DNA from: Actinomycetota bacterium
GTDB lineage: Bacteria; Actinomycetota; Actinomycetes; Streptosporangiales; Streptosporangiaceae
Direction: 5' to 3'
Length of the DNA stretch: 64,000 nucleotides
Assembly (NCBI GenBank): GCA_027313705.1
Contig: DAHVDE010000038.1
Coordinates: forward strand, 1-64,000
The notes under the pieces were generated by a model, which saw nothing but the letters and a program-made list of their open reading frames with translations, made no database searches and was not told the DNA's origin. The position numbers and the translations under genes were made by a program. Each line of letters starts with the position of its first letter. Position 1 is the first letter of the stretch. Positions 1-8,979 of this stretch are shown here, piece after piece.

Positions 1-793
<793 letters not shown>

Positions 794-898
794 CGGACCT
801 GGCGGGCGGCCAGCCAAGGCGGCGCCTGCTGACCCGACGTTCGCCGGCCCGCGCGCAACCTGGCCCGCGTGCTCGCACCTGGCTCTACAATGTTGCCG

Positions 899-2950
899 AT
901 GGATACCGCCCTTTCGCCACCTGTCGGCCAGCTTCTCGGCGGCCGCTACCAGGTGGGATCCCGGATCGCGCGCGGTGGCATGGCGACGGTGTACCTGGGC
1001 ACCGACCTCCGGCTTGACCGCGTCGTGGCGCTCAAGATTGCCCACCTTGAGCTGTCAGACGACGCCGAATTCGTCCGCCGGTTCATCGGCGAGGCACGTT
1101 CCGCGGCCCGGTTGTCGCACCCGAACGTGGTCGCTATCTACGACCAGGGTTCAGAAGGGCCGCTGCATTACATCGCGATGGAGTACGTGGCCGGCCATAC
1201 CCTGCGTGACCTGCTTACCGAGCGCGGCCGGCTCGGCCAGGCCGAGGCGCTCGACGTGATGACCGGCGTGCTCTCCGGTCTGGCCGCCGCTCACCAGGCC
1301 GGAGTCGCGCACCGGGATGTCAAGCCGGAGAATGTGCTGCTTTCGCCCAACGGCGAGATCAAGGTCGCCGACTTCGGGCTGGCCAGGTCCATGGCAGGCG
1401 CTGTCCAGACGAGGGGCGGCATGATCATCGGCACGGCCGCTTACCTGGCGCCTGAGCAGGTGATCGGCGGCGCCTCTGACGCGCGTACCGACGTGTACGC
1501 CGCAGGAATCATGCTGTTCGAGCTGCTGACCGGCTATCAGCCGCATACCGGGGAAAGTCCGCTCGCGGTCGCCTACAAGCACGTCAACGAGGTGGTACCG
1601 CCGCCGTCCAGCCTGCTTTACATGCAGGCACAGGCAAATCCCGGCCTGTCGCCTGCGCTCGACGCGCTCGTGGCGATGGCGACGAGCAGGGATCCTGACC
1701 TCAGGCCATCGAACGCGGCCCAGTTCCTGCGCGCCATCGATGAGGTGCGCAAGGGCCAGGGACTTCACCGCGTCGCCCCTTACCACACTGCGCACCGTTA
1801 CACCGCTGAATACCCGGGTGAACTCGAAGGCGGCCAGTACCCACCGCCATATCAGCCACCGCCGCCCGCCTCAGGCCAGGCGATGAACCACACCCTGGTC
1901 GTGCCACCCGGCGCCGGACCAGGTCTTTACGGCCCAGGACCAGACCCTTACGGTGCCGGACCAGACCCTTACGGCACCGGGCAAGCCGGCTTGCGCGGCG
2001 TCGGCTACGACCAGGAACCAGCGTATGAGTCGCTGTACGCGCCGCAAGAACGGGCCGAGCCCTTGCTTGCGCGGGTGCTGTTCGGCAGGCGGTTCTGGTA
2101 CTCGGTGGCCGGCCTCATCGTGGTGCTAGCGGTGGGGGCAGGCACCTGGTGGCTGGTGGCGGGCAGGTACACGAAGGTCCCGTCGATGCGAGGGCTGACC
2201 GCGGCGGCGGCTGCGAGCGACCTGCGGGCCATCGGGCTGACCGCGCGGGCGGGCAATAGCGAGTACTCGTCACTGCCGAGGGGCGAGGTCATCACGACAA
2301 CGCCGGCCTCGGGTACTGACGTGACCGGCGGATCGCCGGTCACGCTGGTGACCTCGCTCGGGCCGCGGATGATCTTGATGCCCAACGTGACGGGAATGTC
2401 GCTGCACGATGCGCGCAAGGCGATCAGGGCGGCGCACCTGACACCTGGCAGGATTCACCTGACTGTGTCTGGCGCCGTGCAAGCCGGCGACGTAATCAGC
2501 ACGTATCCCGCGCCCTTCACCAAGTGGCCGCAGGACAAGCCGATTGAGCTTATCGTCAGCGAGGGCCCTGGCCTGCCCGACTTCTCCGGCCAGACCCTCC
2601 AGTTCGCCCAGGCCGCGGCGGCGGCCGGCGGCTACCGCATCCAGGCGGTACGGGTCAAGAGCGACGCTCCTGCTGGCACGATCACCAGGCAGAGTCCGGT
2701 GCCGAACACTCCGGTCAGGCGCGGCGAAGTGGTAACGGTGCGGGTCTCGCAAGGCCCGCCGACGGCGAGCGTTCCCGACGTGAAGGGCATGCCGCTGCAG
2801 CAGGCGGTCCAGGCGCTGCAGCAAGCCGGGTTCCAGGTGAAGGTGAACCAGCAAGGGCCAGGCAACAAGGTCGGCAGCTACTCGCCTACAGGCACGGCTC
2901 GCAGGGGCAGCACTATCACGGTCAACGTGGGCTTCTTCAGCTTCTTCTAG
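899..2950 (+). CDS. PASTA-domain serine/threonine protein kinase (PknB/StkP type)
   Basis: This is a membrane-bound Hanks-type kinase of the class that senses peptidoglycan fragments and controls growth and division. From the ATG at 899 it has 683 residues. The kinase domain runs from about 15 to 285, with glycine loop ARGGMATVYLG, catalytic lysine in VALKI (K46), HRDVKPEN (D140) and DFGLA (158). A Pro/Gly/Tyr-rich linker contains a doubled GAGPDPYG. One membrane segment lies at about 400-421, followed by four extracellular PASTA repeats to the end. A -10 TACAAT at 886-891 lies seven bases before 899, so a leaderless start is preferred over ATG 890 or GTG 869. The gene ends 4 bp from the convergent neighbour; a small hairpin (2950-2964) covers the stop. 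Which named Pkn it corresponds to is not clear. Confidence 0.93.
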   Translation: MDTALSPPVGQLLGGRYQVGSRIARGGMATVYLGTDLRLDRVVALKIAHLELSDDAEFVRRFIGEARSAARLSHPNVVAIYDQGSEGPLHYIAMEYVAGHTLRDLLTERGRLGQAEALDVMTGVLSGLAAAHQAGVAHRDVKPENVLLSPNGEIKVADFGLARSMAGAVQTRGGMIIGTAAYLAPEQVIGGASDARTDVYAAGIMLFELLTGYQPHTGESPLAVAYKHVNEVVPPPSSLLYMQAQANPGLSPALDALVAMATSRDPDLRPSNAAQFLRAIDEVRKGQGLHRVAPYHTAHRYTAEYPGELEGGQYPPPYQPPPPASGQAMNHTLVVPPGAGPGLYGPGPDPYGAGPDPYGTGQAGLRGVGYDQEPAYESLYAPQERAEPLLARVLFGRRFWYSVAGLIVVLAVGAGTWWLVAGRYTKVPSMRGLTAAAAASDLRAIGLTARAGNSEYSSLPRGEVITTTPASGTDVTGGSPVTLVTSLGPRMILMPNVTGMSLHDARKAIRAAHLTPGRIHLTVSGAVQAGDVISTYPAPFTKWPQDKPIELIVSEGPGLPDFSGQTLQFAQAAAAAGGYRIQAVRVKSDAPAGTITRQSPVPNTPVRRGEVVTVRVSQGPPTASVPDVKGMPLQQAVQALQQAGFQVKVNQQGPGNKVGSYSPTGTARRGSTITVNVGFFSFF

Positions 2951-2954
2951 CCGT

Positions 2955-3656
2955 TTACAACGGCGGCCCTTCGCCGGGCTGCTCGGTGTAGGAGTAGCGC
3001 TGCTCTTTCCAGGGGTCCGCGTTGTTGTGGTAGCCGCGCTCTTCCCAGAAGCCGCGCCGGTCGCTGGTCAGGTACTCGATCGCCCTGACCCACTTCACGC
3101 TTTTCCAGCCGTACCTGGAAGGCACGACGAGTCGCACCGGATAACCCTGCTCGGGCTTGAGTTCACGATCTTCCCTGCGCGTGGCCAGCAAAGTGTCGTC
3201 GGCGCAGAACACGTCAAGCGGGAGATTGGCACCGTAGCCGAAGTCGGCCAGCACCATCACGTGCGTGGCGTCGCCGGCCGGCGGGGCCGCTGCGAGCAAC
3301 TCGGCGGCGAGGACGCCGGTCCAGGTGATGCCGAGAATCGTGAATTTGGTCACGCAATGAAAGTCGGCGATGATCTCCCGCTGCGGCAGTGCGAGGAAGC
3401 CAGCCAGGTCCCACGCGTGCTCACGACCGGACCTGGTAGCTCCGGATACCCGAAGGTCCCAGGTCGCCGGATCGCAAGCAGGCACCGGACCGTAGTGCTG
3501 TACCGGCATAGCCCGCTGCAGATGCTGACCAGGCGGGAGCCTGCACTCGCCAGGCACGGTGCGCGGGGACGGCACGACAGCAGGATCGTACCCACGCGCG
3601 ACCGCGTCGGGCTGCCTCATATCCGGCTGACCTGCCCCTTCCATCATCAAATCCAA
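2955..3656 (-). CDS. Molybdopterin-dependent oxidoreductase (sulfite oxidase/MsrP fold)
   Basis: This 233-residue protein matches the oxidoreductase molybdopterin-binding domain of sulfite oxidase and YedY/MsrP. The molybdenum-ligating cysteine is probably C101 in ADFHCVTKFT. The later motifs FGYGANLP, PVRLVVPSRYGWKSVKWV and the C-terminal FWEERGYHNNADPW are typical of the family. There is no Tat or other signal peptide and no transmembrane segment, so it is probably a soluble cytoplasmic version. The sulfite oxidase dimerisation domain is absent. The substrate is unknown. It converges on the kinase gene and no partner gene is nearby. Confidence 0.85.
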   Translation of the reverse strand: MDLMMEGAGQPDMRQPDAVARGYDPAVVPSPRTVPGECRLPPGQHLQRAMPVQHYGPVPACDPATWDLRVSGATRSGREHAWDLAGFLALPQREIIADFHCVTKFTILGITWTGVLAAELLAAAPPAGDATHVMVLADFGYGANLPLDVFCADDTLLATRREDRELKPEQGYPVRLVVPSRYGWKSVKWVRAIEYLTSDRRGFWEERGYHNNADPWKEQRYSYTEQPGEGPPL

Positions 3657-3732
3657 CGATTACGCTGACCTGAACGATCCCGCGCTCAGGATGTGAGTCA
3701 TCTTGTCACCCGTCAGGTCGCCGTCGATCAGG

Positions 3733-3747
3733 GGTCGGTCACCGACC
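3733..3747. promoter_or_regulatory. Inverted repeat upstream of the aroF promoter, possible operator
   Basis: GGTCGGT-C-ACCGACC is a perfect 7-1-7 inverted repeat. It overlaps the -35 position of a possible promoter with -10 TAAGCT at 3764-3769. A repressor site for aroF is possible, but no cognate regulator is visible nearby. Confidence 0.35.
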
Positions 3748-3769
3748 GGTCAGCCGGATGCGCTAAGCT

Positions 3770-3932
3770 ACCCAGCGTGGCGCTTACGCAGCGATTTTTT
3801 TATGGCTACTCACCCGGTCCGGGGAGCTAGCCCGCTCAGAGCTGCGTAAACGCAGAGGCGGCATGAGACTCCAAGCCCCCGGCCGGAATGGCCGGGGGCT
3901 TTCGTCATTTTACTGACAGGCAGGAGAACGAG
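3770..3932 (+). promoter_or_regulatory. Structured aroF leader with possible leader peptide
   Basis: Assuming the -10 TAAGCT at 3764-3769, about 155 bases are transcribed before aroF. Bases 3780-3792 and 3841-3853 are complementary over 13 positions with one mismatch. They enclose a run of seven T and a 15-codon reading frame (3802-3849, ATG to TAA). The 3' arm overlaps the end of this frame, and a strong terminator hairpin follows at 3873-3901. This arrangement fits transcription attenuation. The short peptide has no run of Phe, Tyr or Trp codons, so classic amino-acid attenuation is not supported; an RNA- or protein-bound signal is possible. Confidence 0.4.
3873..3901 (+). terminator. Intrinsic terminator/attenuator ahead of aroF
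   Basis: AAGCCCCCGGCC pairs with GGCCGGGGGCTT in a perfect 12-bp stem with a 5-base loop. It is followed by TTCGTCATTTT. It lies between the leader and the aroF ribosome binding site, so it must be read through for aroF expression unless a promoter lies between. No promoter is obvious in the 30 bases that follow. Confidence 0.7.
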
Positions 3933-4979
3933 ATGGTGATCGTGATGGCTCCAGAAGCCACCCAAGCCGACATCGACGGCGTCGTAGAACTGGTCAGGTC
4001 GGCGGGCGGCGAGGCCTTCGTGAGCCGGGGCGTGTCGCGAACCATCATCGGGCTGGTTGGAAATGTGGACAACTTCGGGTCGCTTAACCTGCGCAGCCGT
4101 AATGGTGTCGGCGACGTCGTGCGGATCTCTGTTCCTTACAAGCTGGTGAGCCGCGAGCATCACCGCGAGCGGTCGGTGATCAGGGTCGCAGGCGTGCCGA
4201 TTGGCCCGGGCACGATAACTCTTATCGCCGGGCCGTGCAGCGTGGAGACCGCCGATCAGACCCTCGCCTCGGCCAGGCTCGCCAAAAAAGCAGGCGCTTC
4301 GCTGTTGCGCGGCGGCGCCTTCAAGCCACGCACGTCGCCTTACGCGTTCCAAGGGCTTGGCTTGGCTGGCCTTAAGATCCTGGGGCAGGTACGGGCCGAG
4401 GTCGGCCTGCCGGTGGTCACCGAGGTCGTCGACCCTGCCGATGTCGACCTGGTCTGCGAGTACGCCGACATGCTTCAGGTCGGTACCAGGAACATGCAGA
4501 ACTTCGCGTTGCTCCAGGCTGTCGGCTCGGCGGGCAAGCCGGTCATGCTCAAGCGCGGCATGAACGCCACGATCGAGGAATGGCTGATGGCAGCCGAGTA
4601 CATTGCCCAGCGCGGCAACCTCGATATCGTGCTCTGCGAGCGGGGGATCCGCACCTTCGAGACGGCGACCCGCAACACGCTCGACATCAGCGCGGTCCCT
4701 ATTGCCCAGCGCCTCTCGCACCTTCCGGTGATCATCGATCCCTCGCACTCCGGCGGCCGGCGCGACCTGGTGCTGCCACTGAGCCGTGCCGCCATCGCGG
4801 TCGGCGCTGATGGCGTGATCGTGGACGTGCATCCGCAGCCTGCCAAGGCCCTGTGCGACGGCGATCAGGCGCTGACCGGCGACGACATCGCGGGGCTAGC
4901 GGACGTCATGGCAACGATGCCCGGGTTGCTCGGCCGCACGCTTGCTGCCGCTCCCGAGCCCGCCAGCGTGTCAGCGTGA
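3933..4979 (+). CDS. aroF: DAHP synthase, type I beta (3-deoxy-7-phosphoheptulonate synthase)
   Basis: The enzyme joins phosphoenolpyruvate and erythrose 4-phosphate as the first step of the shikimate pathway. The 348-residue product has an N-terminal ferredoxin-like/ACT-like regulatory segment (about 1-75), as in the Thermotoga-type enzymes, and then the DAHP/KDO8P synthase barrel. Barrel motifs are AGPCSVE, LRGGAFKPRTSPYAFQG, QVGTRNMQNF, KRGMNATIEEW, LCERGIRTFE, PVIIDPSHSGG and DVHPQPAKALCDG. The ATG at 3933 follows a GGCAGGAG ribosome site; an earlier in-frame ATG at 3888 lies inside the terminator hairpin and is unlikely. Feedback control through the N-terminal domain is known for the family and is inferred here. 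Confidence 0.95.
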   Translation: MVIVMAPEATQADIDGVVELVRSAGGEAFVSRGVSRTIIGLVGNVDNFGSLNLRSRNGVGDVVRISVPYKLVSREHHRERSVIRVAGVPIGPGTITLIAGPCSVETADQTLASARLAKKAGASLLRGGAFKPRTSPYAFQGLGLAGLKILGQVRAEVGLPVVTEVVDPADVDLVCEYADMLQVGTRNMQNFALLQAVGSAGKPVMLKRGMNATIEEWLMAAEYIAQRGNLDIVLCERGIRTFETATRNTLDISAVPIAQRLSHLPVIIDPSHSGGRRDLVLPLSRAAIAVGADGVIVDVHPQPAKALCDGDQALTGDDIAGLADVMATMPGLLGRTLAAAPEPASVSA

Positions 4980-5004
4980 GGCCCGCCCCCGCTGTTGGTG
5001 CCAG

Positions 5005-6246
5005 TCAGCCCGGCCGGTACTCGGCAGCAGCGGCGGCAAGCTCGCCGGCCAGTTGGTCGATGTCCAGGCGAGCCTCGATCTTGTGCAGGTCGGCGACCTT
5101 GGCCCTAGTCTCGACCTGACGAGGCAACAGCAAAGAGCAGCAGTCCTGATCGGGAAGCTCGGACAGGGCCAGCGTGCTGATCCTCCTGGCCTCAGCCATG
5201 ATCTCGGTCTTGTCCAGCCCGATCAGCGGCCGCAGGATCGGCAGCTTGACCGCCTCGTCAAGCGCCGTGATATTGGCCAGCGTCTGGCTGGCGACCTGGC
5301 CGAGCGAATCGCCGGTTACCAGCGCGGTGGCGCGGACGCGCGCCGCCAGGGCCTCTGCCGCCTTCAGCATCAGCCTCCGCTGGGCCATGACCTGGAGCCT
5401 GCCTGAGCCAGACGAGGCGAGCCGCTGCTGCGCACGGCCGAACGCGATCACGAAGAGCCGCGAGCCGCGCTGGTAGCGATCAAGCTGGCGGACCAGGCCG
5501 TACGCTTTGTATATCGACTCAGGACCGGTCAGCGGCAGGCCGGAGAAGTGCAGGAAAGTACAGTAGAGCCCGCGCCGCATCATCCGGTAGCCAGCCACCG
5601 GGGAGTCGATGCCTCCAGACATCAGCACCAGACCGCGGCCGCTCATCCCGACGGGCAGGCCGCCCTGGCCCGCCTGCCCGTCGGTGTAAAGGAAGACCTC
5701 GGACTGGTCGACTTCCAGGTGGATGGTGAAATCGGGGTTGCGCAGATCGACCGGGTTACCGTAACGGCGCTGGATCGCGCTGCCCGCCGCGATAGCCAGG
5801 TCGGCAGAACTCAGCGGGAACCGCTTGTCCCGCCGCTTGGCGCGGACGGCGAAGGAACCTGACCGGCCGGCGGCCATTCCAGCAGCGGCCTCGATCGCCG
5901 CGTCAGGGTCCTTGGCGACCCGCTGGGCCCGGCAGACCCTGACCACCCCCATGACCGTCAGCATGCGCTCGGCGATCTGGTCGGCGGCCAGAGCCGCCTT
6001 GCTGGCCGCATCCGCACCTGGGTCACTGGTTTCCGGGGTGAGGATGATGACGCCGTCGCGCTGCCAGAGCCTGACTCCGCAGCCAAGCTCGGCGATCGCC
6101 ATCCTGATGTTGTTCTGCAGCAACTTCTCGAAGTGCTGTCTGTTCCCGCCCTTCAGCACGATCTCGCCGAGTTTCAGCAGGACGCAGGGCTGGTCACTAT
6201 GCGTGCCTGTTACATGGGCGAGGGTGGCGGCGGGCAAAGCGGTCAT
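5005..6246 (-). CDS. thiI: tRNA 4-thiouridine/thiazole sulfurtransferase ThiI
   Basis: ThiI adenylates and thiolates U8 of tRNA and can also supply sulfur for thiamine thiazole. The 413-residue product has an N-terminal ferredoxin-like and THUMP region (about 20-185) and a PP-loop ATPase with MSGGIDSPVAGY (209-220). Motifs ALVTGDSLGQVASQT and PLIGLDKTEI follow. There is no C-terminal rhodanese domain, as in Bacillus-type ThiI, so another sulfur donor is needed; a cysteine desulfurase and TusA lie at 34.6-36.1 kb. The ATG at 6246 is chosen because a CAGAAT -10 (6253-6258, minus strand) lies exactly six bases upstream, implying a leaderless mRNA. An upstream start at 6285 would lie outside that transcript. 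Confidence 0.93.
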   Translation of the reverse strand: MTALPAATLAHVTGTHSDQPCVLLKLGEIVLKGGNRQHFEKLLQNNIRMAIAELGCGVRLWQRDGVIILTPETSDPGADAASKAALAADQIAERMLTVMGVVRVCRAQRVAKDPDAAIEAAAGMAAGRSGSFAVRAKRRDKRFPLSSADLAIAAGSAIQRRYGNPVDLRNPDFTIHLEVDQSEVFLYTDGQAGQGGLPVGMSGRGLVLMSGGIDSPVAGYRMMRRGLYCTFLHFSGLPLTGPESIYKAYGLVRQLDRYQRGSRLFVIAFGRAQQRLASSGSGRLQVMAQRRLMLKAAEALAARVRATALVTGDSLGQVASQTLANITALDEAVKLPILRPLIGLDKTEIMAEARRISTLALSELPDQDCCSLLLPRQVETRAKVADLHKIEARLDIDQLAGELAAAAAEYRPG

Positions 6247-6252
6247 GTTCAG

Positions 6253-6292
6253 ATTCTGACAGGTCTTGGCCATGGGGCCGGACACTTAAGAT
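6253..6292. promoter_or_regulatory. Divergent, overlapping leaderless promoters of thiI and the GNAT gene
   Basis: On the minus strand CAGAAT (6258-6253) lies six bases before the thiI ATG. On the plus strand TAAGAT (6287-6292) lies six bases before the ATG at 6299. The two -10 elements are 28 bp apart, so each promoter occupies the other's -35 region. Initiation at one should exclude the other. The -35 hexamers are weak. Confidence 0.55.
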
Positions 6293-6298
6293 GCGAGG

Positions 6299-7144
6299 AT
6301 GGAGGTGCGAGCAGCCGAGGACCGGGATCTGCCGTCGATCATCACCATCGCCACGGCGACCGGGCAGGAGGAGGCCCAGGCGGACGGCTACCCAGCGTAC
6401 GTAAGGCACCTGATGCGCCACGGGCGGTTTCTCGTCGCTTCGGCTGCCAATGAGGTCACCGGTTACGGCGCTACCTTGCGGATCGGCACCGGGCCTGCCG
6501 CGATCTCGATGCTGGCCGACCTGTTCGTGCGTCCGAGCGCGCACGGATCAGGCGTCGGCCGGGCTCTCTTGACAGAGCTCTGGCGGGACCAGCCGCGCCG
6601 GATGACCTTTAGCAGCCTGCACCCCAACGCCCTGCCGCTGTACGCAAGTTTCGGAGTCGACGCCTGGTGGCCGTTGCTGTATTTCAGCGGTCAGGTCCGC
6701 TCACTTGCCAGCCCGGCCGGGTTCGCGGTTGACGTGGCGGCTCCGGCCGAGGTCGCGGCGCTCGAGCGGGACTGGACCGGGCTTGACCGTACTCCAGAAC
6801 ATGAGGCCTGGGCTGCGGATGACGGCGGCTTGAGCATGATCGTGAGCCGGGCCGGAAAGCCAGTCGGCGCCGGCAGCGCCAGCGGTCAGGGTGCTACTTG
6901 CGGACTGATGCACTTCGTAGTAGCCAGGTCAGACAAGGAGCATGCCGCCGATGCCGTGCTCGCGGCACTGGCGTTCCTCGACCCGCCGGGCGGGACTGCC
7001 GAGTTGTGCGTGCCCGCGCCGCATCCGGTGACCAGGGCACTGCTCGGGGCGCGATGGCGGATCAGCGAGTTCGACCTGCACATGGCGTCCGAGGCCGGGC
7101 TGATCGACCCTGCGCTGACTGTGCCTTCTCCCGGCCTGGCCTGA
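6299..7144 (+). CDS. GNAT-family N-acetyltransferase
   Basis: The 281-residue protein opens with a GNAT domain: VRAAEDRDLPSIITIA, the ADLFVRPSAHGSGVGRALL acetyl-CoA loop (about residues 79-97) and LHPNALPLYASFGV. The second half (about 140-281) is a degenerate GNAT-like repeat, giving a tandem layout seen in several actinobacterial acetyltransferases. The substrate is unknown. The ATG at 6299 follows a -10 TAAGAT by six bases and there is no ribosome binding site, so the mRNA is probably leaderless. It is transcribed away from thiI. Confidence 0.85.
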   Translation: MEVRAAEDRDLPSIITIATATGQEEAQADGYPAYVRHLMRHGRFLVASAANEVTGYGATLRIGTGPAAISMLADLFVRPSAHGSGVGRALLTELWRDQPRRMTFSSLHPNALPLYASFGVDAWWPLLYFSGQVRSLASPAGFAVDVAAPAEVAALERDWTGLDRTPEHEAWAADDGGLSMIVSRAGKPVGAGSASGQGATCGLMHFVVARSDKEHAADAVLAALAFLDPPGGTAELCVPAPHPVTRALLGARWRISEFDLHMASEAGLIDPALTVPSPGLA

Positions 7145-7151
7145 CGCTTCC

Positions 7152-8084
7152 TCAGGTAGCCGAGCCGAGTTCCTCGGCGAGCGCTTCTTTCTCCTCGCGT
7201 GACCCGGCCGGTTCCGCCGCCTGGTTCTGCTCTGCGACCCGCAGCAGCCGGTGCCCGGTCGACAGCACCGCGATAGCCAGAGCCACGCTGATGGCACCGA
7301 CGTAGAACGGCACGTGCACATTCCAGCGCTCGACCATCTTGCCGGCGAAGAACGGGGCGAGCCCGCCGCCGATGAACCTGATGAACCCGTAGGATGCGGA
7401 TGCGATGCTGCGCTCGACCGGCGCCACGGTCATGACCGCCTGGGTTGTGATCGTATTGTTGACGCCGATGAAAACACCTGTCGCGATCACCGCAGTGATC
7501 AGCACGGCCTGGTTTTGCACGAACAGCCCGATGATCAGGACGTCGACACCGAACATGGCCAGGTTGACATACAAGGTACGGGCAATGCCGAACCTGGACT
7601 GAAGTCGGGGCGCACCGAACACCGCGAAGATCGCGACCAGCACGCCCCAGGCCGTGAAGGCGATCCCGAGCTTGTGCGTGTCCAGGCGCATGGGGAAGGG
7701 CGCGTACCCGAGCACGGTGAAGAACGCCCAGTTGTAAAGCAGCGCGGTCAGGCCCATCGTGAGCAGCCCGCGATGCCGAACGATCTGCCCGATCGTGTGC
7801 GCGGAACCGGCCAGCGCGCTGAACACGACGATCAGGACGAGTCCAGCGACCAGAGTCCGCTTCGCCCCGATCCGGCTGCCTACCCAGCCGGTCACCAGCA
7901 TGGCAACCGCGGTGACCACGAGATAGCTCGTGAACAGCAGTTCCACCTGGGCTGGCGAGGCATGCAACTTCCCTGCCAGGGAAGGCAGAATAGGATCGAC
8001 CAGACCGATCCCCATGAAAGAAATGACGCACGCGAACGCGACCGCCCAGACTGCTCGCGGTTGCCTGAACGGGCTCCCGGACAA
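7152..8084 (-). pseudogene. MFS drug-type transporter with internal deletion of about three helices
   Basis: Residues 1-102 match the first three helices of an actinobacterial MFS efflux protein (SFMGIGLVDPILPSLA, SYLVVTAVAMLVTGWVGSRIGAKRT). The sequence then jumps from AGSAHTIGQIV directly to RHRGLLTMGLTALLYNW, which in intact homologues is the start of helix 7. About 90-110 residues with helices 4-6 are missing, in frame, at about position 7778. Helices 7-12 are complete. The product has 310 residues and nine predicted helices and is unlikely to transport normally. The start is also odd: the only in-frame option is TTG at 8084, while an ATG at 8133, touching the marR stop, is in another frame. 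Both defects point to a decaying gene, but the rest of the frame is clean, so recent deletion or assembly collapse are possible. Confidence 0.7.
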
Positions 8085-8133
8085 CCCGTGCCCGTGCCTC
8101 GCGGCGGGCTCGGCCCGCTCGCCTCGCGCTCAT

Positions 8134-8583
8134 CTAGTTCCTCTTCTCGCTTTCCTTCGCCCGCATGGCTTCCTTCGCCCGCACCGCGGGCAGCACCGCC
8201 GCCAGCGCCTCGCTCAACGCCTCCACATCGGCGTCAGGCAGGCCGACCAGCAATTGCGCGATCACCTCGGCATTGCGCTTCCGCCGCGCCGCCAGGGCTG
8301 CCTTCCCCTCTTCGGTCAGGCTGACCAGAGCCACTCGCCCATCAGCGGGATCTGAGCCCCGCCGCACCAGCCCACGCTGTTCGAGTCGCTGCACCAGTTG
8401 CGTCATCGACGGCTGCGACACACCCTCGGCGGCGGCCAGCGTCGTAATACGCTGCGGCCCCCAGAGGGCGAGCGAGCCAAGCATTGCCACGGCTGTCAGG
8501 CTCAGATCACGATTTCCCGAAAGTCCGCGGATCACCAGGGACACGAGATCAAGCAATTCATTAGCCGACCGTTCAAGATCCAT
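8134..8583 (-). CDS. MarR-family transcriptional regulator
   Basis: The 149-residue protein has a MarR winged helix: LTAVAMLGSLALWGPQRITTLAAAEGVSQPSMTQLVQRLEQRGLVRR is helix-turn-helix and recognition helix, and DGRVALVSLTEEGKAAL is the wing. It is the first gene of a two-gene unit with the truncated MFS transporter and probably represses it. A -10 TATAAA (minus strand, 8595-8590) lies six bases before the ATG, so the mRNA is probably leaderless. The AT-rich promoter stands out against the GC-rich repeat block beside it. Confidence 0.9.
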   Translation of the reverse strand: MDLERSANELLDLVSLVIRGLSGNRDLSLTAVAMLGSLALWGPQRITTLAAAEGVSQPSMTQLVQRLEQRGLVRRGSDPADGRVALVSLTEEGKAALAARRKRNAEVIAQLLVGLPDADVEALSEALAAVLPAVRAKEAMRAKESEKRN

Positions 8584-8620
8584 GCCCTATTTATATAACA
8601 CCACTATACATCCAGCCAAA

Positions 8621-8955
8621 CTCCCCCCCCAACCAACCCCCACAACCCCGCAACGTGCGCACCCCAGCACCCACAACGCCACAACGTGCGCCCGCCCCCA
8701 CCCCGGCCGGCAACCCCCGGCCGGCGCCCGCAGAACCCGAACTCTTCCGGCGGCAAGCCGCTTCCCCAACCCAAGCGGACGGCCACACTCGGCGCGCGCA
8801 CCCCGCACCAACCCCCACAACCCCGCAACGTCGGCACCAGAGCACCCACAACCCCACAACGTAGGGGCCGGCCCCGGCGGCCAACCCCCCGCAACGCCGG
8901 CGCCCGGCGCCCCCGCACCAACCCCCGCAACCCGGCAACGCGGGGGGCGAGCGGG
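8621..8955. repeat. GC-rich interspersed repeat block, copy 1
   Basis: This gene-free stretch between marR and the methyltransferase is built of imperfect units carrying CAACGT or CAACGC cores within C/A-rich spacers such as CACCCACAACCCCACAACGT. Read on the minus strand, it contains CACGTTGTGGCGTTG, identical to part of the block at 38.8 kb, and a segment of about 37 bases that matches the block at 24.6 kb with about three differences. Long open frames here (for example 8591-8998 on the minus strand) are Gly/Arg/Cys-rich artefacts of base composition. Confidence 0.75.
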
Positions 8956-8979
8956 GGTGGCGGCGGCTATGCGGGACGG

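Noticed and set aside
3802-3849. Aromatic amino-acid leader peptide for aroF
   Set aside because: The short frame has no Phe, Tyr or Trp codons, so classic ribosome-stalling attenuation is not supported; it is only reported as part of the leader.
6886-8133. 415-residue minus-strand frame overlapping the MFS gene
   Set aside because: Arg/His-rich composition typical of a shifted frame; the MFS helices are coded in the other frame. Its ATG may be the lost original start of the transporter.
8621-8955. CRISPR array
   Set aside because: Units are imperfect, of irregular spacing and without unique spacers; no cas genes are present.
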